DNA of 9,801 nucleotides from the NCBI GenBank assembly GCA_018222665.1, contig JAAEZW010000053.1, forward strand, positions 1 to 9,801, given 5' to 3'. This DNA comes from Paracoccaceae bacterium. GTDB taxonomy: Bacteria; Pseudomonadota; Alphaproteobacteria; Rhodobacterales; Rhodobacteraceae. The notes under the pieces are model-generated. The model did not search any database. It was not told where the DNA came from and was given only the letters and a program-made list of their open reading frames with translations. A program made the translations under genes and the position numbers. Positions 1 to 5,161 of the stretch are shown here, in pieces (position 1 is the first letter of the stretch; each line of letters opens with the position of its first letter).

Positions 1-527
1 CCAGACAACCGATTAACAGCGCTATTTCGATACTCAAGTCTAATGGTTTTGTTGAGGAGACTGGACGAAGGGGTGTCATTGTATCGCCAATTAACCTAGA
101 TCACTTTAACTCAATTTATGAATTTAGAAGCGCTATTGAACCGTTTGCAATTCAGTTAGCCTTCAAACGAATGCCAGAAACAGCTAATTTAGAAGCAGCA
201 CAAGCATTGGAACGTGGTTGGAGTGCTGTAAAATCAGGCGATTTGAAAGAACAAATAGCCGCTGATTTTAACTTTCATCAAATGATTTATAACTGGACCA
301 AAAACTCTACACTAATTGCTGCAATGAACACGAATTGGTTTCACATTCGCAGAGCTATAGGCTTAGTCGTAAATACGAGCGTACCTGCAGAACAAAGTTG
401 GGTTGAGCACGAGCGTATTTTGAATGCAATGATGATTGGAGAATTGAAGCTAAGTGAAGCAGAAATGGAAAGTCACTTAAAACGCGCAAAAGATGCAACA
501 CTAGACTTAATGACAGATCAAATTTGA
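1..527 (+). CDS. GntR-family transcriptional regulator, FCD subfamily (5' truncated)
   Basis: This is the 3' part of a DNA-binding regulator. The frame is open from base 3 and gives 174 residues to the TGA at 525-527. The first ~28 residues (RQPINSAISILKSNGFVEE, then GRRGVIV) match the end of a GntR winged helix: the recognition-helix tail, the 'NGFVEE' strand and the wing. The rest is an all-helical FCD effector domain. It retains the usual metal/ligand residues: Asp88 and His92 in DFNFH, His136 in VEHERI and His158 in ESHLKRA (numbered from base 3). FCD regulators usually bind carboxylic acids or sugar acids, but the ligand here cannot be told. The ATG at 171 is internal and not the start, because the conserved domain continues upstream. 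The DNA is much more AT-rich than the genes to the right, which suggests foreign origin. The N-terminal DNA-binding helices and the regulated genes lie outside the window. Confidence 0.85.
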   Translation, partial: RQPINSAISILKSNGFVEETGRRGVIVSPINLDHFNSIYEFRSAIEPFAIQLAFKRMPETANLEAAQALERGWSAVKSGDLKEQIAADFNFHQMIYNWTKNSTLIAAMNTNWFHIRRAIGLVVNTSVPAEQSWVEHERILNAMMIGELKLSEAEMESHLKRAKDATLDLMTDQI

Positions 528-554
528 TTCTTCTACAAATCTGCTTTGATCCAC

Positions 555-574
555 AAATTTCATCAGAGAAATTT
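555..574. repeat. AT-rich inverted repeat downstream of the GntR gene
   Basis: The arms AAATTTC (555-561) and GAAATTT (568-574) are perfect, with a 6-base loop. The repeat lies 28 bases after the regulator stop codon. It could be a weak 3' hairpin, but it has little G+C and no U-run follows it, so it is not a canonical intrinsic terminator. Confidence 0.35.
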
Positions 575-664
575 ATAGTGCTAATGCATGGTGAAAACTG
601 GGGCGAACTTTTTCAGAAAAAATGTGAGAGCGTGATCGCTAGCAGCTGAAGCCGTCAAGTTTTA

Positions 665-710
665 GACCCAAAAGAGTTCCTTTTTGACCCCTTTTGAGTT
701 CCCTTTTTCA
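665..710. repeat. Two-copy degenerate tandem repeat, unit about 21-22 bp
   Basis: Copy 1 (665-687) reads GACCC-AAAA-GAGTTCC-TTTTTGA. Copy 2 (686-710) reads GACCC-CTTTT-GAGTTCC-CTTTTTCA. The GACCC blocks are 21 bp apart and the GAGTTCC blocks 22 bp apart, about two helical turns. Spaced near-identical blocks of this kind are known in the terminal regions of IS21-family insertion sequences, where transposase binds, so this could be a relic of an element end. No transposase gene is present to support that. Confidence 0.5.
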
Positions 711-748
711 AAGGATAAGCCAAGCATGCTTTGTTTTAAAGGAAAAAT

Positions 749-858
749 CACCCAACACGTGGTACCCGCGGCCGGACTCGAACCGGCACGGCCTACTAAG
801 CCCAGAGATTTTAAGTCTCTTGTGTCTACCATTCCACCACGCGGGCACGTGTTGGGTG
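749..858 (-). repeat. 12-bp perfect inverted repeat flanking the tRNA-Leu gene
   Basis: CACCCAACACGT (749-760) and ACGTGTTGGGTG (847-858) are exact reverse complements. They sit directly against the two ends of the tRNA, and position 760 is also the last base of the encoded CCA. In the primary transcript the 5' leader would pair with the 3' trailer. This would stack a 12-bp helix on the acceptor stem, with only the discriminator and CC bulged. A five-U run (747-743) follows the trailer arm, so the same structure may help end transcription. Confidence 0.75.
760..846 (-). tRNA. tRNA-Leu (anticodon UAA)
   Basis: The cloverleaf was read on the minus strand. The acceptor stem GCCCGCG (846-840) pairs with CGCGGGT (770-764), with one G-U pair. 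The discriminator A at 763 and an encoded CCA at 762-760 follow. The D-loop region contains TGGTAGACAC. The anticodon stem-loop GAGA-CTTAAAA-TCTC has anticodon TAA, decoding UUA leucine codons. A long variable arm is present, as in class II tRNAs, and the T arm CCGGTTCGAGTCCGG is standard. Length is 87 nt with CCA, normal for tRNA-Leu. It is a single gene with no neighbouring tRNA. Confidence 0.96.
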
Positions 859-863
859 TGGCG

Positions 864-891
864 AACATAGCGATAGTTGATGCGGTGTAAA
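864..891 (-). promoter_or_regulatory. Candidate sigma-70-type promoter of tRNA-Leu
   Basis: On the minus strand the -35 TTTACA (891-886, 5 of 6 consensus) and -10 TATGTT (869-864, 4 of 6) are separated by 16 bp. Predicted initiation near 857 is only about ten bases before the mature tRNA. It coincides with the outer edge of the leader arm of the inverted repeat, so nearly the whole leader would be base-paired. Confidence 0.5.
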
Positions 892-998
892 GGGGATTCA
901 AAGCGGATGTGCCGTGAAAGTGTTTCATGGAACGCAAAACATAAATTTCAACGTTTCAAATCCTTGACGCAAGTGACTGAAACAGCCAAATCTTACGT

Positions 999-1751
999 AT
1001 GTTCCCGTTTCGTGATCACAATCCCTCTGGCCGCACGCCTATTGTCACATACGCTCTTATCGTTCTGAATGTTCTGATATTTCTGACCTATTGGGCAGAA
1101 CTCGATAACGCGCGATATATGAATGCTCTGCTGACCAATTGGGCAATGGTGCCCGAATTTATCAGTCAGGGTTATGGACAGGCAGGTTTGTTAACCTCCA
1201 TATTCTTGCATGGCGGCGTCATGCATCTGCTTGGGAATATGCTGTTTCTCTACATTTTTGGTGACAACATAGAAGACGAGCTAGGACGCGCGAAGTTCCT
1301 CGGGTTTTACCTCGGCACTGGCATTTTGGCGAACCTGGCACAATACGCGATCGCACCCATGTCCGATTTCCCAGTGATTGGCGCATCTGGGGCTGTTGCG
1401 GGGGTTATGGGGGCTTATCTATTGCTTTACCCAAAGGCGCGCGTCGATATCATTCTGATTTTCATTATCTTTTTCAAAATATTCACACTGCGCGCGTGGG
1501 TGGTGTTGGGTATTTGGATCGCGATGCAATTTTTGGGCGGCTTTGGGTCGGATCCCGAAACAGGTGGCGTTGCCTATTGGGCCCATATCGGCGGCTTTGT
1601 TGCGGGAATGGCCATGATATATCCGCGCTGGCGCGCGAAAGGATCCCACGCATTTTGGCGCGCGACAGATGGGGTGCCGCCCCACCCAGAAGCGACATAC
1701 ACACTCACACAATCAGGAATCCCAAAAATACCGCGCAGGCCCCGCCGCTGA
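999..1751 (+). CDS. Rhomboid-family intramembrane serine protease
   Basis: This is an inner-membrane protease that would cleave transmembrane segments of other membrane proteins; its substrate is unknown. The 250-residue protein has the rhomboid core. A first membrane segment lies at ~14-32. HGGVMHLLGN (His71, His76, Asn80) is the conserved helix-2 motif with the oxyanion asparagine. GASGAVAG carries the catalytic Ser130. AHIGGFVAGM carries the catalytic His196 in the last segment. Six membrane helices are likely (~14-32, 64-88, 98-118, 127-145, 165-182, 192-209), followed by a basic proline-rich tail ending RRPRR. The ATG at 999 leaves the normal short N-terminus, but no Shine-Dalgarno sequence precedes it. 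A TTGACG (964-969) about 30 bases upstream could be a -35 box, and initiation might then be very close to the start codon. The TGA at 1749-1751 abuts the stop codon of the convergent gene. Confidence 0.92.
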   Translation: MFPFRDHNPSGRTPIVTYALIVLNVLIFLTYWAELDNARYMNALLTNWAMVPEFISQGYGQAGLLTSIFLHGGVMHLLGNMLFLYIFGDNIEDELGRAKFLGFYLGTGILANLAQYAIAPMSDFPVIGASGAVAGVMGAYLLLYPKARVDIILIFIIFFKIFTLRAWVVLGIWIAMQFLGGFGSDPETGGVAYWAHIGGFVAGMAMIYPRWRAKGSHAFWRATDGVPPHPEATYTLTQSGIPKIPRRPRR

Positions 1752-2543
1752 TTAGCTGCGCAGGATTTTTGCGAACGCCTCAAACTGCGCTTCGCTTGCA
1801 ACGATAACATCGCCTGTTTCCATTGGGTCCGTATCTGGTGTCAGACCTTCAACCAATGCGCCCGCCTCTTTCGCGATCAACAAACCAGCAGCCATATCCC
1901 ACGATTTTAGGCCGCGTTCCCAAAACCCGTCATAGCGCGCCGCAGCAACATATGCCAAATCCAACGACGCTGCACCAAAGCGGCGCACACCCGCACAGGC
2001 GGGCATCAGTTTGGCAAGGTCCTGCAATGTTTCAGGCAGATCGCCCGCACGTCCCGAAAACGGAATACCAGTTGCATATAGGCTATCTTCGACACGATAA
2101 CGTGGGGACACACGAATGCGCATTTCGTTCATCCACGCACCTGCCCCTTTTTCTGCAACAAACATCTCGTCTTTGGTGGGATCATAAACAACCGCCGCAA
2201 CCAATTGCTCCTTATGCTCAAGCGCGATGGAAACGGCCCAATGTGGAAGCCCGTGCAAAAAGTTGGTCGTGCCGTCAAGTGGATCAACAATCCAACGGCG
2301 TGTTGGGTCCTGACCATCCACGTGACCCGTTTCTTCGCCTAAGAAACCATATGTGGGTCGCGCCTCGGTCAATTCTTCGCGAATAATCTTTTCTGCAGCC
2401 ATATCCGCACGTGACACAAAATCCCCGGCCCCTTTGCGTGAAACCTGAAGATTTTCTACCTCGCGGAAGTCTTTGGAAAGGGAACGCCCCGCCTTGCGCG
2501 CGGCTTTCATCATAACGTTAAGATTGGCGCTACCTTGCTGCAT
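1752..2543 (-). CDS. suhB: Inositol monophosphatase family protein (SuhB-like)
   Basis: This is a cytoplasmic, magnesium-dependent phosphatase of 263 residues, the usual family length. All hallmark motifs are present. GEE contains metal ligand Glu70. WIVDPLDGTTNF contains Asp87 and Asp90, plus Thr92 which activates the nucleophilic water. SWDMAAG contains Asp216. In bacteria the family includes SuhB (inositol-1-phosphatase, which also binds RNA polymerase antitermination complexes in E. coli) and CysQ-like phosphoadenosine phosphatases. The sequence favours the inositol-phosphatase type, but the exact substrate cannot be fixed by eye. The ATG at 2543 is preceded by AAGGA at a good distance, and a promoter-like site lies just upstream (2570-2598). 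The 3' end touches the rhomboid stop codon with no bases between, so neither gene has its own 3' spacer. Confidence 0.9.
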   Translation of the reverse strand: MQQGSANLNVMMKAARKAGRSLSKDFREVENLQVSRKGAGDFVSRADMAAEKIIREELTEARPTYGFLGEETGHVDGQDPTRRWIVDPLDGTTNFLHGLPHWAVSIALEHKEQLVAAVVYDPTKDEMFVAEKGAGAWMNEMRIRVSPRYRVEDSLYATGIPFSGRAGDLPETLQDLAKLMPACAGVRRFGAASLDLAYVAAARYDGFWERGLKSWDMAAGLLIAKEAGALVEGLTPDTDPMETGDVIVASEAQFEAFAKILRS

Positions 2544-2569
2544 TTAAATATCCTTATTTTCAGGCTGGC

Positions 2570-2598
2570 CGTATACGCGCAATTCATTGGCTTGCCAA
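2570..2598 (-). promoter_or_regulatory. Candidate promoter of suhB with overlapping palindrome
   Basis: Minus strand: -35 TTGGCA (2598-2593, 5 of 6) and -10 TATACG (2575-2570, 4 of 6), with an ideal 17-bp spacer. Initiation would be near 2563, giving a leader of about 20 bases that contains the AAGGA ribosome site. The -35 box lies inside the perfect palindrome TTGGCTTGCCAA (2587-2598), a possible operator. Confidence 0.5.
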
Positions 2599-2644
2599 GG
2601 GAGGAGTGTAAAAAGGGCCGGATCGCACTCAGTCCAAGTTAAAT

Positions 2645-3112
2645 TTAGTGTGATTGCGTGTGCGCAGTCATTTTATCCTGACGTTCCAAATCAACGGGAA
2701 CAGTCAGTATCACGTCCCCCGCATGTTCAAAGATCAGAGTAAGTTCAAACATATCCCCATGTTCTAATGACCGCGTAAGCCCCATGAACATGACATGATC
2801 TGCGCCCCGTTTCAGCGCGTGCATACTGCCTGCAGGAATGATCATGCCATCTTCAAGCTTGGTCATTTTCATAACGCCATCTTCTTCGATATGCGTATGA
2901 AGCTCGACACGTTTCGCCACATCGGATGCAGCTGCAATCAAACGATCGTCCCGATCTGAATAATTGTGAATCATCATAAATGCGGCACCCGATTTGGCAA
3001 CTTTGCTTGCGACGCGTGCATAGGCATCCATCACCATAACGTCGCCCGCGAACAAAGGCGTGCTCGTGAACAATGCGACACATGCCGCTGAAAGTAGGTT
3101 TCTAAGTTTCAT
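2645..3112 (-). CDS. Periplasmic copper chaperone PCu(A)C family (DUF461)
   Basis: This secreted copper-binding protein would deliver Cu(I) towards the CuA or CuB centres of cytochrome c oxidase. It has 155 residues. The signal peptide is MKLRNLLSAACVALFTSTP followed by LFA, with cleavage expected after Ala22, then a single cupredoxin-like domain. The metal-site pattern is visible: His72 in VELHTH, Met83 in VMKM, and His106 and Met108 in HVMFMGL, close to the family signature H-X10-M-X21-H-X-M. Here the second gap counts to 22. A second His/Met cluster occurs in the C-terminal tail (KMTAHTQSH). I chose the ATG at 3112 over an in-frame upstream start because it begins a clean signal peptide and has AGGAG 6 bases upstream (3119-3123). 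It lies 34 bp downstream of the DUF2946-like gene, probably in one operon. Confidence 0.88.
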   Translation of the reverse strand: MKLRNLLSAACVALFTSTPLFAGDVMVMDAYARVASKVAKSGAAFMMIHNYSDRDDRLIAAASDVAKRVELHTHIEEDGVMKMTKLEDGMIIPAGSMHALKRGADHVMFMGLTRSLEHGDMFELTLIFEHAGDVILTVPVDLERQDKMTAHTQSH

Positions 3113-3118
3113 TTTTAT

Positions 3119-3123
3119 CTCCT
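3119..3123 (-). promoter_or_regulatory. Shine-Dalgarno of the copper chaperone gene
   Basis: AGGAG on the minus strand, six bases before the ATG at 3112. It decides the start codon against an in-frame upstream start at 3187, which would overlap the preceding gene by 41 bases. Confidence 0.8.
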
Positions 3124-3146
3124 GATTTTTTATGTTGGTTTTAAAA

Positions 3147-3503
3147 TCAAAAGAGGATGGGTGGGCCCCGCTGCTGAAAACCATCAAAAACCACTGACGC
3201 GCATTGGGCCTGATTGGTCCAAATTTGATGCACCTGCGCGTGGATATCCTGTAAAACCCTTACACCCGTTGAAATATCAACAAGCGCCAGTACAGAAATA
3301 CAATCAGGACACATGACCTGTCGCTCAATCGGATCACCATTGGCATCCAGCATAACCACAATCATCGAACCGCCACTACAAACGGGAACAATATGAGCGA
3401 CATCCTGTTGATGCGGCATCGCATGTACGCGCGAAAATGCGCCAATGATCATGGCAAGGATCAAACTTATGCGAAGTAAGGTAGGAATGGGGCCACCCGA
3501 CAC
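3147..3503 (-). CDS. DUF2946-like secreted protein, probable copper-related
   Basis: This is a small exported protein of unknown function, 118 residues from the chosen GTG at 3503. The N-terminus (PTLLRISLILAMIIGAFSR then VHA) is a signal peptide. The mature part has one cysteine in VPVCSGG (codon 3378-3380), a CPDC pair (3300-3311) and a C-terminal RGPP. I recall this arrangement from alphaproteobacterial DUF2946 proteins; it was not searched. Paired cysteines and the copper chaperone gene 34 bp downstream suggest a role in periplasmic metal handling or redox. The start is uncertain. A GTG at 3563, directly after the rpmB stop codon, is also in frame but would encode the rpmB terminator as protein. 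The first in-frame ATG (3452) would leave too short a signal peptide. No good ribosome site precedes 3503, and transcription may depend on read-through from rpmB. Confidence 0.65.
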   Translation of the reverse strand: MSGGPIPTLLRISLILAMIIGAFSRVHAMPHQQDVAHIVPVCSGGSMIVVMLDANGDPIERQVMCPDCISVLALVDISTGVRVLQDIHAQVHQIWTNQAQCASVVFDGFQQRGPPILF

Positions 3504-3509
3504 TAGGAC

Positions 3510-3539
3510 AAAAAAAACCCTGCCACACTGCGACAGGGT
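3510..3539 (-). terminator. Intrinsic terminator downstream of rpmB
   Basis: In the minus-strand RNA, ACCCUGUCGC pairs with GUGGCAGGGU (3539-3517), a 10-bp stem with two wobble pairs and a 3-base loop. Seven U residues follow (3516-3510). It lies 25 bases after the rpmB stop codon and just before the GTG used for the next gene, so it separates rpmB from the copper genes unless it leaks. Confidence 0.85.
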
Positions 3540-3563
3540 CTTCAATAAATCTTGGAGCGACAC

Positions 3564-3848
3564 TTACGCTGTTTGTACTTTTGCGATCTCTTTTTTGATC
3601 TTTAGCGCGTTGTCAGATAGCTCACCGTCTTTTGCTTTTGCCAAAAATGCGTCAAGCCCACCACGGTGATCAACAGAGCGAAGAGCCGCTGCAGAGATGC
3701 GCAACTTGAACCCACGGCCCAATGTTTCAGACTGCAGTGTTACGTCATTCAGGTTTGGCAAGAAGCGACGACGTGTTTTGTTGTTGGCGTGGCTGACGTT
3801 GTTGCCAGTCATCGGGCCTTTTCCAGTCAATTCGCAGCGTCGCGACAT
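3564..3848 (-). CDS. rpmB: 50S ribosomal protein L28
   Basis: This is a structural protein of the large ribosomal subunit, 94 residues, close to the longer alphaproteobacterial form of L28. The N-terminus [20 protein letters not shown] followed by a basic stretch ([12 protein letters not shown]) is diagnostic. The [26 protein letters not shown] section matches the C-terminal half, and the tail is lysine-rich. Only one cysteine is seen near the N-terminus, so this is the zinc-free type. The ATG at 3848 is set by GAGGA at 3856-3860; the frame stays open upstream to 3974 but that part encodes the leader and is not conserved. It appears to be transcribed alone, with a promoter-like site at 3946-3974, a leader hairpin at 3898-3928 and a strong terminator at 3510-3539. 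Confidence 0.97.
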   Translation of the reverse strand: MSRRCELTGKGPMTGNNVSHANNKTRRRFLPNLNDVTLQSETLGRGFKLRISAAALRSVDHRGGLDAFLAKAKDGELSDNALKIKKEIAKVQTA

Positions 3849-3855
3849 GATCTTA

Positions 3856-3860
3856 TCCTC
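3856..3860 (-). promoter_or_regulatory. Shine-Dalgarno of rpmB
   Basis: GAGGA on the minus strand, seven bases before the ATG at 3848. It fixes the start of L28. Confidence 0.8.
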
Positions 3861-3897
3861 ATCTATTTTCGTCTGACCTGCATCAATCGCTGGCCAA

Positions 3898-3928
3898 TAT
3901 AAAAAGGCGCCGCTAATGGGGCCGCGCC
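3898..3928 (-). terminator. Terminator-like hairpin in the rpmB leader
   Basis: In the minus-strand RNA, GGCGC (3928-3924) pairs with GCGCC (3910-3906). Past a G/G mismatch, two further pairs extend the helix (3922-3921 with 3912-3913). It is followed directly by UUUUUAU (3905-3899). It lies about 50 bases before the rpmB start codon and downstream of the best promoter candidate. It may therefore be an attenuator in the L28 leader, or the terminator of meaB if rpmB is transcribed from a site closer to its start. Confidence 0.55.
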
Positions 3929-3945
3929 GAAATTCAGTTCGTGTG

Positions 3946-3974
3946 CTTCTATGTGCAAATCTGGGTAAGGTCAA
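3946..3974 (-). promoter_or_regulatory. Candidate promoter of rpmB
   Basis: Minus strand: -35 TTGACC (3974-3969, 5 of 6), 17-bp spacer, -10 TAGAAG (3951-3946, weak). Initiation would fall near 3939, giving a leader of about 90 bases that contains the GC-rich hairpin. Confidence 0.45.
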
Positions 3975-4071
3975 GAAGCCAGAACCCGCAATTTACGAAT
4001 TTTCAGGCCTTTGAATATTTATAAACCGCACATCCGTGTCTTTACGGGGTAAAAATTTGTCAATCGCTCGG

Positions 4072-5061
4072 TTAATCGAATCGTTTCGACTTTAAATCAT
4101 AGACGAAAGAATCGGCCGCAAGGGATGCCGATATTTCACCAGCCTGAATTGCACGTTCTAGCTCGTCCATGCGTTTACGCGCTTGTGCACCGTCCAGTTG
4201 CGACAGCAACATTTGGCGAATATCCTCTTTGAACCAAAATGAAACTTGGCTTTTCCGCGTCTGGTCAAAATGTCCTTCAGCACGTCGCCAAGTAATCAGT
4301 TCATCAATTTTATCCCAGGCATCCGACAGACCACTTTCTTCAATCGCGGAAACCGTCATCGCCATTGGAAACCCGTCAGGATCATTGGGGCGTGATCGCA
4401 GAAGCCGCAGTGCTCCTGCATAATCCGCACATGTTCGCGTTGCTGTTGCCTTTAAATCGCCATCCGCCTTGTTCACTAAAATCATATCGGCAATTTCCAT
4501 GATGCCGCGTTTGACACCCTGCAATTCATCGCCGCCAGCCGGCGCAAGCAGCAACAAAAACAAATCGGAAATCTGCGACACGATTGTTTCGGATTGCCCA
4601 ACCCCAACCGTTTCAATCAGCACAACATCAAAACCAGCCGCCTCGCAAATCGCAACAGCCTCCCGCGTGCGACGTGCCACACCGCCAAGGTGTGATTGGC
4701 TAGGCGAAGGTCGAATGAACGCATTTGGGTTGCGCGACAGCTGATCCATGCGTGTTTTATCACCTAATATGGACCCACCCGTGCGGGCAGAACTGGGATC
4801 AACCGCAAGGACCGCAACTTTCAATCCCTGATCCGTTAAATACGTGCCAAAGCTTTCGATGAAGGTTGATTTGCCAACACCGGGCGTTCCCGACAACCCG
4901 ATGCGCAGGGCCTGACGGTTCGCCTTTGACGCCCCCTCGAGCAATTCCAATGCTGCTGCGCGGTGATCTGAACGCGAACTTTCGACCAATGTAATCGCTT
5001 TGGACAATGCACGGCGATCCCCCGAAAGAAGCTTATCTAAATCAATTTTTGAAACACCCAT
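4072..5061 (-). CDS. meaB: Methylmalonyl-CoA mutase-associated GTPase MeaB
   Basis: This is a cytoplasmic G3E-class P-loop GTPase that gates cobalamin loading and protects methylmalonyl-CoA mutase (or a related acyl-CoA mutase) from inactivation. It has 329 residues, the normal length. The P-loop is GTPGVGKS (58-65). The MeaB-specific block VDPSSARTGGSILGDKTRM follows at 87-105, then FIRPSPSQSHLGG (115-127), the Walker B/switch ETVGVGQSE (150-158) and the guanine-specificity motif NKAD (197-200). The C-terminus carries the helical dimerisation region. The ATG at 5061 has only a weak purine-rich site (GGAAAG) upstream. No mutase gene is in the window, so this is a stand-alone copy here. It points to propionyl-CoA or ethylmalonyl-CoA metabolism elsewhere in the genome. 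It is divergent from the DUF3108 gene, with 100 bp between them. ArgK is an older name for the same family. Confidence 0.94.
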   Translation of the reverse strand: MGVSKIDLDKLLSGDRRALSKAITLVESSRSDHRAAALELLEGASKANRQALRIGLSGTPGVGKSTFIESFGTYLTDQGLKVAVLAVDPSSARTGGSILGDKTRMDQLSRNPNAFIRPSPSQSHLGGVARRTREAVAICEAAGFDVVLIETVGVGQSETIVSQISDLFLLLLAPAGGDELQGVKRGIMEIADMILVNKADGDLKATATRTCADYAGALRLLRSRPNDPDGFPMAMTVSAIEESGLSDAWDKIDELITWRRAEGHFDQTRKSQVSFWFKEDIRQMLLSQLDGAQARKRMDELERAIQAGEISASLAADSFVYDLKSKRFD

Positions 5062-5123
5062 TTCGGCAGCTTTCCGCAGAACACGCTTGTGTAAGTTGAC
5101 CTTTGGCTTCGTTTCTTGCCTTG

Positions 5124-5137
5124 ATTACACGGGTAAT
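5124..5137. promoter_or_regulatory. Palindrome in the meaB / DUF3108 divergent spacer
   Basis: ATTAC-ACGG-GTAAT is a perfect 5-bp dyad in the only non-coding stretch between the two divergent genes. It is a possible operator. I could not place convincing -35/-10 pairs for either gene in this spacer. Confidence 0.3.
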
Positions 5138-5161
5138 GTCCAGTGCGCGGCGGGGTTTTAA

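Larger units (their letters stand above)
528..759. other. Gene-free AT-rich spacer next to tRNA-Leu
   Basis: I see no convincing coding sequence here on either strand. The stretch holds an AT-rich inverted repeat just after the regulator gene (555-574) and a degenerate tandem repeat (665-710). It ends at the 3' end of the tRNA gene. No second copy of the tRNA 3' end, as expected of an integration site, is visible in positions 1-759. Confidence 0.6.

Noticed and set aside
171..527. ATG at 171 as the start of a 118-residue gene
   Set aside because: The same frame is open to the window edge and encodes the end of a GntR winged helix and the start of the FCD domain, so 171 is an internal methionine.
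1823..2386. Long open frame (187 codons) on the plus strand opposite suhB
   Set aside because: It lies wholly antisense to a well-recognised phosphatase. Its composition is rich in Pro, Gln, Arg and His and has no recognisable domain, as expected of a shadow frame.
3113..3187. Upstream in-frame extension of the copper chaperone to 3187
   Set aside because: It would overlap the previous gene and bury the signal peptide. The AGGAG site and signal peptide both point to 3112.
3849..3974. Upstream extension of rpmB to 3974
   Set aside because: The extra 42 residues are unlike any L28 N-terminus, and a GAGGA site lies directly before the ATG at 3848.
4058..4063. TTGACA on the minus strand just after meaB as the -35 of an rpmB promoter
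   Set aside because: No acceptable -10 box lies 16-18 bases downstream; the nearest candidate (TAAAGA) is only 13 bases away.
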